NCBI GenBank assembly: GCA_003345555.1
Contig: PRDJ01000075.1
Location: 1 to 33,099 of the forward strand
Origin: Candidatus Thorarchaeota archaeon
Lineage (GTDB): Archaea; Asgardarchaeota; Thorarchaeia; Thorarchaeales; Thorarchaeaceae
Direction: 5' to 3'
Length of the DNA: 33,099 bases
Shown: in pieces, positions 7,788 through 15,503 of the stretch
How positions within the stretch are numbered: the first letter of the stretch is position 1
Layout of the letters: every line of letters starts with the position of its first letter
Made by a program: the position numbers and the translations under genes
The notes under the pieces: model-generated
What the model saw: the letters and a program-made list of their open reading frames with translations, nothing else
Told to the model about the DNA's origin: nothing
Database searches by the model: none

Positions 7788-8609
7788 CTAGAATCCGAAG
7801 AGAGTTGCAAGAACAACGACTGCGGCGTTGTTGAAACCATGGGCGACAGCGGGTCCAAGCACGGAGTACCTTCTCTTCTCTGCAAGGTATCCCAGAAAGA
7901 GACTGAGAACAAACAGAGATGGAAGCCCGGTCAAATCCAGATGAGCGGCCGCGAAGACTAAAGAAGTGATCAGAATGGATTTGGTGCCGCTTCTACTTGA
8001 ACGTGTTCGAAAGTACATCTGAACTCGTCTCTGCAGGAAACCTCTGAATACGGTCTCCTCGCTCAATCCTACAACAACAAACATCACCGCAATCCACGCT
8101 ATTAGCTCCTGTGTCCCTGAAGCGATGAAAGCACTTGGACCTGTGGAGATCTGTGTCCCGGTCACGGTATTGATTAACCAGCTCACAAATCCCGTCACGC
8201 CAATGTTAGCAATCAGCATGACTATGCCGACCAACAGACCCAACGCTATATCGGTCGCCGGGGCGGATGACTTAAGCCCAACGGACGCGAGCGGCAGAGC
8301 CCGCCTCTTCGCATACAGCATAGGAGGCACTATGAATCCAATCTCTGAAAGCGATACCAGTAAGAGCGCCCAAGGTTTGAAGGTAACCCCGAAAGTCACT
8401 ACATTGATTACAATCATCCCCGCATTGATCAATGGTATCATGATGAATAGAAGCAGACCCATAGCGAGAACGAAGGAACCGCCGGTGAAGAGAAGTACGC
8501 GAAATAGAGTGTCCCAGTTAACCTCTCGCTCTAGCTTCGTCCCCGGCTCATAGATATCAATCCCTCTGAATTCTTCGAAGTCGTAGCGATCGGGATCTTC
8601 GATAACCAC
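7788..8609 (-). CDS. CPBP-family intramembrane glutamic protease (CAAX protease/Abi type)
   Basis: A 273-residue multi-span membrane protein. The conserved CPBP motifs are present in order: SEETVFRGFLQRR with the catalytic Glu pair E184/E185 and R189; VFAAAHL with H223; and VAHGFNNA with H257 and N260-N261. About seven or eight hydrophobic segments follow a 32-residue charged cytoplasmic N-terminus. Members include eukaryotic Rce1 CAAX proteases and prokaryotic proteases of mostly unknown substrate; nothing here reveals the target. It starts with GTG (8609) and is transcribed divergently from the subtilase gene from an inverted-repeat promoter; pairing of two proteases may hint at a shared role but is not evidence of it. 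Confidence 0.88.
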   Translation of the reverse strand: MVIEDPDRYDFEEFRGIDIYEPGTKLEREVNWDTLFRVLLFTGGSFVLAMGLLLFIMIPLINAGMIVINVVTFGVTFKPWALLLVSLSEIGFIVPPMLYAKRRALPLASVGLKSSAPATDIALGLLVGIVMLIANIGVTGFVSWLINTVTGTQISTGPSAFIASGTQELIAWIAVMFVVVGLSEETVFRGFLQRRVQMYFRTRSSRSGTKSILITSLVFAAAHLDLTGLPSLFVLSLFLGYLAEKRRYSVLGPAVAHGFNNAAVVVLATLFGF

Positions 8610-8643
8610 AAACGTGACCTACTGGAGCTGGCAGGCGGGTTCG

Positions 8644-8675
8644 TGATAAAGTTGCTGATGTACCATTCTTTATCA
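8644..8675. promoter_or_regulatory. Divergent promoter built from an inverted repeat of the TATA element
   Basis: TGATAAAG (8644-8651) and CTTTATCA (8668-8675) form a perfect 8-bp inverted repeat with a 16-nt spacer. Read outward, each arm is a TATA-like CTTTATCA: the left arm is about 38 nt from the CPBP start (8609, minus strand), and the right arm would start plus-strand transcription near 8697. That would put a TTG at 8689 upstream of the transcript, favouring a later start for the subtilase. Confidence 0.5.
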
Positions 8676-8721
8676 GTATTGCAGCCTGTTGTCTTCGGTA
8701 GCGAAAGCGGAAGGGAGCAGT

Positions 8722-10746
8722 GTGGTCTCAACTTACGAAGACTACGAAATGCCTTCAGTCCCGAGAAGAGGAACCGCTTTGCTCTTAGGCACAATTATCG
8801 TCGTCGCAGCTTTCACTCTCGCTTATCTGGCTCCGGGGGGCATAGGTCCTTCTGGGAAGTCTGTCCGAGTAGCAGTCATTGACTCTGGCATGAACACTAA
8901 CGGGATTCTTTGGAACAAGTTAGCTGCCGCTAAGAGCTTTGTAGACAAAGCGTACGGCTATCCCTCAACTGACAACTCCACCGAAGACAGTGCGCCCCAT
9001 GGATATCTGCATGGTTCCTACGTGGCCAAGATCATAGTCGAGAATGCGCCGAACGCGCTGGTTGTCAATGCGAAGGTCGTAGATGCAAATAACACAGCTC
9101 TTGAACTGGCAATCGTTGCGGCCATTCATTGGGCTGTAGTCGAGGAAGACTGCACCATAATCAACCTCAGCCTTGGGAGTCTGGCTTCGAACCACGATAT
9201 ACTCAGTGATGCCGTGAAGTGGGCATTTGAGAGAGGAGTCACGGTTGTTGCTGCGGCAGGCAACAACGGTCAGGCGGGTGTTGCAGGCAGTTCGGTCGAG
9301 TCTCCAGCGGCGTATGTTCAGGCAATCGCCGTTGGAGCTGTGGATGAGCATGGGTTTCCGTATCCGTTCTCGGCGTGTGGCCCATTGAGGAATGGTAGCT
9401 TAAAACCAGACATCTCAGCAGACGGCTGGTATGCAGACCGTGAAACCTCCGCGACGGTGCTGGGTACGAGCTTTGCTGCACCACGGGTCACTGCGGCAGT
9501 CGTCACTCTGATTGCCCACTGCAAAGAAAACGGATGGGAATCGACACCCGGGATGATTAAGGCCACTCTAATTGCGAGTGCACACTACTTGCCTTCGGAC
9601 TCTTGGGAGGTTGGCGCCGGGTACTTAGATACTTATTCGGCAGTAATGTACTTGGACGCTGCACCCAAATCAGATAGCCTTCCTCTAGCCGTCTGCGTCC
9701 TTCCGGGCATCCGACCTTATAGCTTCGAGAGATGGTTCGTGAATTCCACTAGCTTTGTAGACTTCTCTGTCTTCGCAAGCAATAGTGCCACGTTCAGTCT
9801 GGTATATGGTGGTTCTGCCGCGCCATGGGTTACCGGACCTGACAGCATTGTGGTCAATCAGACTTCCTCTTTCTCGTTGAAAGTATGCGTGGTGTCAAAC
9901 ATTTCTGTTCGCAACCTCAGAGCGTCGATAACCCTTGTTGCTCCTGAGTATGTCACAATCACAGCCCAGCTCAAATTCAACGCATCCGTAGGACTCGCAA
10001 TCGTCGCTTTTGACACAAGCCACTCTCCTTGGTGGACTGATTCAATCTATGGTCAATACAGGGAATTCTACGAACTGCTGACTAGGCTGGGCATAGCTGT
10101 AGAGGAAATCACAGACCCCGAATCCTTGCAGCTCAATACAATGCTGAGATATGATGCCATTGTGATTCTTGACCCTTGCTCGTGGGACTATTTCACCGTA
10201 AACGGCAGTCCTGTGAACGCCGGGTCGACTCGGTACTCACAAGATGACATAGAATCATACACTTCTTACTGGGAAGCAGGAGGAGGCATACTGGTTGTCG
10301 GTCAGCAAAACTCAAGCATTGACGTCGAAGGAGCCAATCAGCTTCTATCCGCGTTTAATGTCAGCATGAACTACGATAGTATGCCGCCCATCACGATTGT
10401 TGTGAACGGAATTGCATCTACGATTGCAGTGACGAGACTGGTTGCTCACAACGTGACCCAAGGCGTGGAATCGTTTGACTATAATGGGTGCTCGCTCAAC
10501 TTCTCTGGTGCGTGTTTTGAGCTTGCATGGACCGAGGTGACTTGGACAGATATGGAAGGCATTCCTCATAATGAGAATAAGACGGTAGTCGTTGGACTTG
10601 AAGGCGAGAGCGGCAACAGGCTGGTTGTCGTCGGCAGCAACTATCCCTTTGATAATTGGGGAATCAGCGGTCTATACACATCAACTCAAAACTCGAAACT
10701 AGCTCTGCAAGCAATACTGTGGTTGACCAATCTCACTTGGCCTTAG
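8722..10746 (+). CDS. Secreted or membrane-anchored subtilisin-like serine protease (S8) with C-terminal Rossmann-like domain
   Basis: Residue numbers count from the upstream in-frame TTG (8689). A hydrophobic segment (about 29-48) after RR is a signal anchor. The S8 catalytic triad is complete: D65 (VAVIDSGMN), H108 (HGSYVA), S261 (GTSFAAPRV), plus oxyanion Asn in AAAGNNGQ. After about residue 330 comes a beta-rich region with many Asn-X-Ser/Thr sequons, then a domain (about 445-680) beginning AIVAFDTSHSPWW and containing LRYDAIVILDPC and GGGILVVGQQ, resembling glutamine-amidotransferase/DUF4350-like folds. Start choice: GTG 8722 has GGGAG just upstream; ATG 8749 gives the neatest signal peptide; TTG 8689 seems upstream of the predicted transcript start. 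It shares its last four bases with the convergent Roadblock gene. Confidence 0.88.
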   Translation: MVSTYEDYEMPSVPRRGTALLLGTIIVVAAFTLAYLAPGGIGPSGKSVRVAVIDSGMNTNGILWNKLAAAKSFVDKAYGYPSTDNSTEDSAPHGYLHGSYVAKIIVENAPNALVVNAKVVDANNTALELAIVAAIHWAVVEEDCTIINLSLGSLASNHDILSDAVKWAFERGVTVVAAAGNNGQAGVAGSSVESPAAYVQAIAVGAVDEHGFPYPFSACGPLRNGSLKPDISADGWYADRETSATVLGTSFAAPRVTAAVVTLIAHCKENGWESTPGMIKATLIASAHYLPSDSWEVGAGYLDTYSAVMYLDAAPKSDSLPLAVCVLPGIRPYSFERWFVNSTSFVDFSVFASNSATFSLVYGGSAAPWVTGPDSIVVNQTSSFSLKVCVVSNISVRNLRASITLVAPEYVTITAQLKFNASVGLAIVAFDTSHSPWWTDSIYGQYREFYELLTRLGIAVEEITDPESLQLNTMLRYDAIVILDPCSWDYFTVNGSPVNAGSTRYSQDDIESYTSYWEAGGGILVVGQQNSSIDVEGANQLLSAFNVSMNYDSMPPITIVVNGIASTIAVTRLVAHNVTQGVESFDYNGCSLNFSGACFELAWTEVTWTDMEGIPHNENKTVVVGLEGESGNRLVVVGSNYPFDNWGISGLYTSTQNSKLALQAILWLTNLTWP

Positions 10747-11153
10747 AGCAGAGGGGCTATCCGATCGCATGCAGTCTTCGCGGCGTAGACCAAGAGGCCT
10801 GTCTTCAGACTCTTGGCTGCTGCTAGCACAAGAATGGCCTTCTCGCCTGCGCTTTTCATGAGCATCATACCATCCTGGTTGGTCACTAGGACTTCCTCCA
10901 GCGATCCCTGCTCCATTCTTTCTGCCGCTAAATCCGCGACCCCCAGAATCGACGCAGCCATTGCTGCGATTTCGGCTTCCTCTAACCCCTGCGGCACAGC
11001 AGACGCAATGGGAAGTCCCTCCTTCGAAAGGAGCATCCAAGCGCGAACTCCTGCAGCCATAGCTGTGGCTTCCTCCATAATCTGCCTCAGCTTGCCCTGC
11101 AGTTGTTCGAACTCGGGGTTAAGGATGGCTGCCACTCTCCGAACGCGGCGCAC
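10743..11153 (-). CDS. Roadblock/LC7-domain protein (single domain)
   Basis: A 136-residue protein with the Roadblock/LC7 pattern: an N-terminal helix (about 12-30), strand WMLLSKEGLPIAS, a helix rich in Ala and Met (EEAEIAAMAASILGVADLAAERM), then the beta hairpin EVLVTNQDGMMLMKSAG and AILVLAAA, and a final helix. In eukaryotes and bacteria such domains form dimers that act as scaffolds or regulators of small GTPases (dynein light chain, MglB, Ragulator). Asgard archaea encode many. No GTPase gene is next to it here. A TATA-like box 27 nt upstream suggests a leaderless mRNA. It is related in fold to the tandem protein at 13920. Confidence 0.85.
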   Translation of the reverse strand: MRRVRRVAAILNPEFEQLQGKLRQIMEEATAMAAGVRAWMLLSKEGLPIASAVPQGLEEAEIAAMAASILGVADLAAERMEQGSLEEVLVTNQDGMMLMKSAGEKAILVLAAAKSLKTGLLVYAAKTACDRIAPLL

Positions 11154-11176
11154 TGGCCTGTGGGTGGGATATGCGC

Positions 11177-11186
11177 ATTAATAAAG
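11177..11186 (-). promoter_or_regulatory. TATA-like box of the Roadblock gene
   Basis: On the minus strand the sequence reads CTTTATTAAT, centred about 27 nt before the ATG at 11153, as expected for a leaderless archaeal transcript. Confidence 0.5.
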
Positions 11187-11252
11187 TTTGGTTGACGGGC
11201 AGTGAAAATCCTGCAAGACTGGGACACACTCAGAGTAATAAGCAGTCTTTCG

Positions 11253-11288
11253 AGTAGTACGACTACTATTGCCTGAGGACCTATCCTC
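11253..11288 (+). other. Two short hairpins in the DUF99 leader
   Basis: AGTAGT-ACG-ACTACT (11253-11267) and GAGGA-CCTA-TCCTC (11275-11288) lie one after the other just before the ATG at 11301. Each is a perfect short stem. They may fold in the 5' leader of the DUF99 mRNA and affect translation, but hairpins this short can arise by chance. Confidence 0.3.
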
Positions 11289-11300
11289 TGGTGGAAATCC

Positions 11301-11918
11301 ATGACCGAACACGTACACGATCTCGCGTCATCGGATGTTCGCATAGATAACACCGGTTGGAAAAGTGGCGTCAGGGTTCTTGGGATTGCAGAAAGTTTCG
11401 AACAATCGGATAAGTCCAGCACCGTGGCTGGAGTCGTGATGCGAGGCGATATCAGAATTGACGGGTATGGATTCTGTCGTCCAACGATTGGCGGGTTGGA
11501 TGCCACCGACAGGCTAGCGTCCATGTATGAGTCGCTCCAAAGGCAGGATATCAGAGCTTGGATGCTTGGAGGGAGCGTGATTTCTTGGTTCAATGTTGTC
11601 GACCTGCAGGAGTTGCATGAGAGAACAGGGACACCTGTTGCGTGCGTATCCTATCGTCACTCTGAAGGCATCGAGAAGTACGTGAAAGAGTACTTCCCGG
11701 ATGACTGGAAAAAGCGGATAGACGTGCTGGACCGAACAGGCGAACGAGTCCAGATACGCCTGAGCACGGGTTACCAAGTCTACCTCTCCGTTGCGGGAAT
11801 GACTGTCAATAGAGGACGTCGCTTGATTGACTTGTTCACTCTCGATGGTGCAATACCTGAGCCAATCAGAGCTGCGCGAATCCTAGCAGCATCAATACGA
11901 CATTCCGGCTCCTTCTAG
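11301..11918 (+). CDS. DUF99 family protein (annotated in some databases as endonuclease dU)
   Basis: A 205-residue archaeal protein with DUF99 features: an opening that contains VRVLGIAESF, then VAGVVMRGDIRIDGYGFC, the strand-helix IRAWMLGGSVISWFNVVDLQELHERTG (143-170 region), PVACVSYR, and a C-terminal DGAIPEPIRAARILAASIRH. The motif set 'G.A.S', 'V.RGD..iDG' and 'P.P.R.A..ia' runs through the family at its usual length (~190-200 aa). The family name 'endonuclease dU' is attached to it in annotation, but I cannot confirm activity from the sequence. It is convergent with the HD nucleotidase gene and shares CTAG (11915-11918) with its stop; both might act on damaged or excess nucleotides. Confidence 0.82.
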   Translation: MTEHVHDLASSDVRIDNTGWKSGVRVLGIAESFEQSDKSSTVAGVVMRGDIRIDGYGFCRPTIGGLDATDRLASMYESLQRQDIRAWMLGGSVISWFNVVDLQELHERTGTPVACVSYRHSEGIEKYVKEYFPDDWKKRIDVLDRTGERVQIRLSTGYQVYLSVAGMTVNRGRRLIDLFTLDGAIPEPIRAARILAASIRHSGSF

Positions 11919-12535
11919 CGGCTCTTCTTAGGAGAACCTAGGCGCGTCTTGTGAAGTCTGAACAGTTCTGAGAAGAGCTCTTGGGCCAAATCCAAGTGGA
12001 GGCTATTGATTTCGCTCTCCACATGCTCAAAAAACCGTTCAAGGTTCTGCGGGGGAAAACCACGATTCTCCATACTCACCGCATGCGCCAGCATATCGAG
12101 CCGGTCAGAGGCAACGGCGATTTTGGCCTCAAGAGTGTCTGGCCCCTCGAATTCCTCCAAAGCCTTGCTTAAGGACTCACCCAGAGCTCCCAGCGGGGTC
12201 AGTATCTGTTTTGCCGCAACTCGCTCTGTCTCTTTCTTCGCTGATTTCATGGCAATTCCCCCCAGTTCAACGGCTCTGTAGGGAATATCCGAGACAATAG
12301 ACTCGGGCAAGTCATGCAGAATTGCCATCGTCAACAGCCGCTCCAAGTCGACACTCTTCCCTTCGAATCTGAGTTGAAGCGCCAAAAGAAGGGCAATGAC
12401 AGAGGTTCCCCAGCAATGAGATGCAATCTTCTCACATCCTGAGTAGTCCTCTCCAGCAAGTATCCAACCCGTGCGCGGAAGCCGTTTGAGAGACTCCGAT
12501 TTCAGACAGAATTCAATAATGTCATCTGCGCTCAT
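11915..12535 (-). CDS. HD-domain phosphohydrolase, YfbR/HDDC2-like 5'-nucleotidase
   Basis: A 206-residue HD-superfamily hydrolase. The metal ligands are visible: H40 in SHCWG, H74-D75 in ILHDLPES, and D144 in VASDRLDML. The 'HDLPE' motif followed by 'SDIP' matches the YfbR/HDDC2 subgroup, which removes the 5' phosphate of deoxynucleoside monophosphates. The start is well supported: CCGAGGTG lies 7-10 nt before the ATG (12535), complementary to the 3' end of archaeal 16S rRNA. It overlaps the convergent DUF99 gene by four bases. The C-terminus is short and basic (PKKSR). Substrate is inferred from subgroup only. Confidence 0.82.
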   Translation of the reverse strand: MSADDIIEFCLKSESLKRLPRTGWILAGEDYSGCEKIASHCWGTSVIALLLALQLRFEGKSVDLERLLTMAILHDLPESIVSDIPYRAVELGGIAMKSAKKETERVAAKQILTPLGALGESLSKALEEFEGPDTLEAKIAVASDRLDMLAHAVSMENRGFPPQNLERFFEHVESEINSLHLDLAQELFSELFRLHKTRLGSPKKSR

Positions 12536-12601
12536 ATGAAGACACCTCGGTGCTTCGTGACTTCAGAATGCTCTTGCTCGGTACCATGGCGGTCCTGCCG
12601 C

Positions 12602-13693
12602 TCATGGAGAAACTACGATGGTACCTGCAACGATTGCGTCCTTGTAGCTATGAATGATGTTCATAACGGAAGCTGGAATGTAGGTGGAACTGTAAGCAAA
12701 CGTCGTGACGTTGGCACCACCATTAGCAAGATTGTACTGGTAGTGATAACCAGAGGGGAATGTGTCCCAGAGTGTTGCATTGATTATTGTGTAGAACACC
12801 CAGTCTGTGCGAGATACAACACTCGTGACAATCCAGCTCGGCGCGACTGGAATGAGAGGGTCAGCACATCCGTAGTAGTCCTGATCGCCTTCGGCAGCTA
12901 TCACAAGCGGCATCCTATCTTCGGAATAGAGGATTGTGCTGTTGGCGAATAGCATTCCTTCCCGCACGCCGACGATGCTGGCCCGGACTGGAGCGAACAA
13001 TACGGAGACCCCATCGTTGACAAACAAATGAAACGTGCTATTGCTCGCGGCGCTGGAGTCGTTGTAGCTCCCAATGAATTCAGTCGGCAAAAGCGTTACA
13101 TTCAGCGCATAAGTCGAATTGGCCGCCACTACACCCTGCACGAAACCATTGACCAGACTGATCACGTCCGGGTCATCATCCATGGAAGCAAGTATCCCAA
13201 CTTTGCTTGTGTAGTTCTCTTGAGTCGAAAGTAGCGCGGCAAGAGCACCTGCTAAGAAAGCAGCCTGTTCGGATGCATATGATCCGGATGCCACGTTTAA
13301 CAAATCAACGAACCCCCCGATCATCCCGAATTTCTGGTTTGGGTAAGCAACTGCTGCATTGTGCACTGCCGTTGTTAGCTTTTGTCCAGCCGCCAGAATG
13401 AGCTCATAATGGCCAGAGGATGCGAGGCTTTCCATCAGAGTCTCGGCCTCAGCTGATGTCTTTGGGTATGGATTTGCTATGTAGTACTGAACCGTGAAAT
13501 TCGCAGAGACTTCATTCATACCTATGCCGACTTGGTCGGCCATGCTGAGGTCATCGAAGCCCGGGTCCAATACCACAACTGCAATCTCAGGAGGCCTGTA
13601 TTGATTCGAGACAAATAGAAACGTACCCACAGAACCGAAGATGACAATGACAATCACTATCGAGGATATCAATGAGGTCGTTGAACTCGGCAC
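12602..13693 (-). CDS. BMP-family (PnrA/BmpA-like) substrate-binding protein, membrane anchored
   Basis: A 363-residue periplasmic-binding-protein-like protein. An N-terminal hydrophobic anchor (about 7-28) is followed by EIAVVVLDPGFDDLSMADQVGIGM, and by YELILAAGQKLTTAVHNAA and FGMIGGFVD, matching the BMP family (nucleoside or purine binding components). ASEQAAFLAGALAAL (the 'E-AFLAG' signature) is the clearest family motif. There is no lipobox cysteine, so anchoring is by an uncleaved helix rather than a lipid. No ABC permease or ATPase is adjacent, so the transport partner is elsewhere or it is a stand-alone sensor. GTG start (13693) is preceded by GGAGGAAG; a TATA-like box lies near 13740. 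Confidence 0.85.
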   Translation of the reverse strand: MPSSTTSLISSIVIVIVIFGSVGTFLFVSNQYRPPEIAVVVLDPGFDDLSMADQVGIGMNEVSANFTVQYYIANPYPKTSAEAETLMESLASSGHYELILAAGQKLTTAVHNAAVAYPNQKFGMIGGFVDLLNVASGSYASEQAAFLAGALAALLSTQENYTSKVGILASMDDDPDVISLVNGFVQGVVAANSTYALNVTLLPTEFIGSYNDSSAASNSTFHLFVNDGVSVLFAPVRASIVGVREGMLFANSTILYSEDRMPLVIAAEGDQDYYGCADPLIPVAPSWIVTSVVSRTDWVFYTIINATLWDTFPSGYHYQYNLANGGANVTTFAYSSTYIPASVMNIIHSYKDAIVAGTIVVSP

Positions 13694-13737
13694 CGTACTT
13701 CCTCCAGCATCGAACGGGAGCGAAGCGCCTAGGGCTT

Positions 13738-13746
13738 GATTTAAAC
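13738..13746 (-). promoter_or_regulatory. TATA-like box of the BMP gene
   Basis: The minus strand reads GTTTAAATC about 49 nt before the GTG start, leaving room for a leader of about 25 nt that includes the GGAGG ribosome-binding site. Confidence 0.5.
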
Positions 13747-13871
13747 TTGTTGTTCAAAGAGTCTCAAGTTGTGCGGCGCAAGTCAAATATGAATGACGTT
13801 CGCCTGTATGTTTTCTCTGAAACAGCTGCCACCGAACTCCCTTAGGTCATGCCGCAGCGCTTGACCACAGC

Positions 13872-13878
13872 TTATATA
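13872..13878 (+). promoter_or_regulatory. TATA box of the tandem Roadblock gene
   Basis: TTATATA within CTTATATAGC lies about 45 nt before the ATG at 13920. It is the best TATA match in this neighbourhood and predicts a leader of about 20 nt. Confidence 0.6.
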
Positions 13879-13919
13879 GCGGCAGTGAGCTACACGCTTG
13901 AAAGCAGAGGCGCAAGATT

Positions 13920-14645
13920 ATGGCTGGAGAAACGCTTGGCAAGGTCGCAGACTTGCTTGGAGACGCCTTGAAGGTACACCGCTCTGTCAAGAATGTTATA
14001 CTTTGTACAAAGGAAGGTGTGGTTGTCGCGGCGGTGTCCAGGAAGAACGAGAGTATTGACCCCAAAGTCCTCTCCACTGTATCAGCTGCACTTGTATGGG
14101 CGGGAACGAATGTGCTCGGGCGAGTAGGAAAAGCAAAGCCAACCTACCTAATGCATTCCACACAAAGCGAGACGATACTGACGGTATTGCAGCCGCACTA
14201 TCAGCTGGTAATTGTACTAGTAAGAGCTGAACAGGCCGCGATGGAGCCCGGATCGTTGGTGCCGAAGTTCCAATCCATTGCCACGCGTATTGAGCTGCTT
14301 ATGGGTTCAAGTGCAGCGCCCCCGAAGGAAACACTTCTTGGAAACATTGTAAAGACTTTCCCAGAGATAACTCAGGCCATGCTTCTGACAATTGAGGGCT
14401 TGCCTTTGGGTTCGGTCGGGCTAGAAGACCATATAGAGATTGCCGCACTTGTGAGCTCGATATTCGCAAACGGGCTCACATACTCCAATCGCACAGAGAC
14501 CATCCTGATAAACTCTGAGCAGGCGGACCTTTTGGTTACTCGAGTCGACGAAGCGCGTCTGCTTGCAGTCGTGTGCAGGGGAATGCAACCGGATTCGCTT
14601 TCGAAGAAGATTATAGCATTTATCCAAGAGAATGTCGCTGGCTAG
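13920..14645 (+). CDS. Tandem Roadblock/LC7-domain protein
   Basis: 241 residues that read as two Roadblock/LC7 domains in series. Domain 1 (about 8-130) has VKNVILCTKEGVVVAAVS, a central Ala-rich helix (DPKVLSTVSAALVWAG), the strand ETILTVLQPHYQLVIVLV, and a closing helix. Domain 2 (about 137-240) repeats the order: ITQAMLLTIEGLPLGSVG, IEIAALVSSIFANG, ETILINSEQADLLVTRV, RLLAVVCRG, and a final helix. A built-in pair would mimic the usual homodimer. Likely role: regulation or scaffolding of small GTPases, by family analogy. It is convergent with the winged-helix regulator and shares CTAG (14642-14645) with its stop. Confidence 0.75.
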   Translation: MAGETLGKVADLLGDALKVHRSVKNVILCTKEGVVVAAVSRKNESIDPKVLSTVSAALVWAGTNVLGRVGKAKPTYLMHSTQSETILTVLQPHYQLVIVLVRAEQAAMEPGSLVPKFQSIATRIELLMGSSAAPPKETLLGNIVKTFPEITQAMLLTIEGLPLGSVGLEDHIEIAALVSSIFANGLTYSNRTETILINSEQADLLVTRVDEARLLAVVCRGMQPDSLSKKIIAFIQENVAG

Positions 14646-15343
14646 TGAACCTTCGTCGGTTCTTCAATTTCGGGAGGGCCTGTTTCTTCATCACTGATCA
14701 TATCTAGTTGCCACTCCCTGAGATTGATCTTTATGTAACAGTCCTTTCCTCTTTCAGGACAGTCAATCCTGATAGTCACGTGGTCTTGCGTCTTCTCTTT
14801 GATTTCGGGATTCAGACATCCATTCTCCAGCTTCTCCATGAGCCACATGACGTAGGCTTCTGTTATTGAATTCAGACTTCCGTCCAGCAGCGCCTGGCCG
14901 AGATGCGCGAGGAAATGCCGCTTCTTCCGGCCCTGCTTTTCCACACGGACCAGCCCGACTTCCTCCATGCGTGAGATGTGCCACCTCACGGTGTCATGAT
15001 GAACACCTAGGGTCTCGGCCATCTGTTCCTGATAGCACCCCGGGTTGTTTACAATGTACGAAAACACCCTTCTAGCGGTCTCACTGCGCATTGTCAGGTA
15101 GGCCATTTCTGCTTCCTGAGACCGTAACATACGAGGATAGTAGAGCCTCTTGCCGGCGAACTTGATTGACTTCACAAGCCCTTCGCGCTCAAGGATTCTC
15201 AGATGCCACGTGAGGGTCCCAAGAGGAGATTCGAGCATCTCCACAAGTTCGAGAAGATACGTACCAGGATTCTCACAGAGGACTTGGTAGAGGTCGCGCC
15301 TAAACGGATGAAGAAGCAGCGTCAAGCGTTTTTGCTTTCCCAT
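14642..15343 (-). CDS. Transcriptional regulator with two tandem winged-helix domains
   Basis: 233 residues with two ArsR/MarR-like winged-helix DNA-binding domains: residues about 8-75 (recognition helix GTLTWHLRILEREGLV, wing KFAGKRLYYP) and about 85-150 (DTVRWHISRMEEVGLV, wing KQGRKKRHFL). Such tandem wHTH proteins are common in methanogens and Asgard archaea. A C-terminal region (about 150-233) has no recognised fold; it contains a Cys pair in IDCPERGKDC, possibly redox or metal related, and an acidic tail. No ligand-binding domain is recognised. It lies between the tandem Roadblock gene (convergent) and glmS (divergent), either of which could be a target. Confidence 0.85.
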   Translation of the reverse strand: MGKQKRLTLLLHPFRRDLYQVLCENPGTYLLELVEMLESPLGTLTWHLRILEREGLVKSIKFAGKRLYYPRMLRSQEAEMAYLTMRSETARRVFSYIVNNPGCYQEQMAETLGVHHDTVRWHISRMEEVGLVRVEKQGRKKRHFLAHLGQALLDGSLNSITEAYVMWLMEKLENGCLNPEIKEKTQDHVTIRIDCPERGKDCYIKINLREWQLDMISDEETGPPEIEEPTKVH

Positions 15344-15389
15344 CAGCCAGTCCTCTTGCGTCGGCGTCTATTCGGATGGGCTGAAAGGT

Positions 15390-15398
15390 CATAAAAGG
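15390..15398 (-). promoter_or_regulatory. TATA-like box of the tandem winged-helix regulator
   Basis: The minus strand reads ACCTTTTAT about 50 nt before the ATG at 15343, within the 160-nt gap shared with glmS. The plus strand of this gap has a possible promoter further right but no convincing site. Confidence 0.4.
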
Positions 15399-15503
15399 TC
15401 TTCGACAAGTTGGGTGATGCTTGACATTGGATGTAAGCTTCGCAACCTTTTTGGGCGTCCAGTAACAGCCCCACATTAGAATCTGGGCTCAGAAGGGTCT
15501 GAC

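Noticed and set aside
8125..8553. 142-residue plus-strand frame antisense to CPBP
   Set aside because: Shadow of the membrane protease; no membrane or domain pattern of its own.
12536..12952. 138-residue plus-strand frame over the HD/BMP region
   Set aside because: It lies antisense to the end of the BMP gene and has no recognisable composition or domain.
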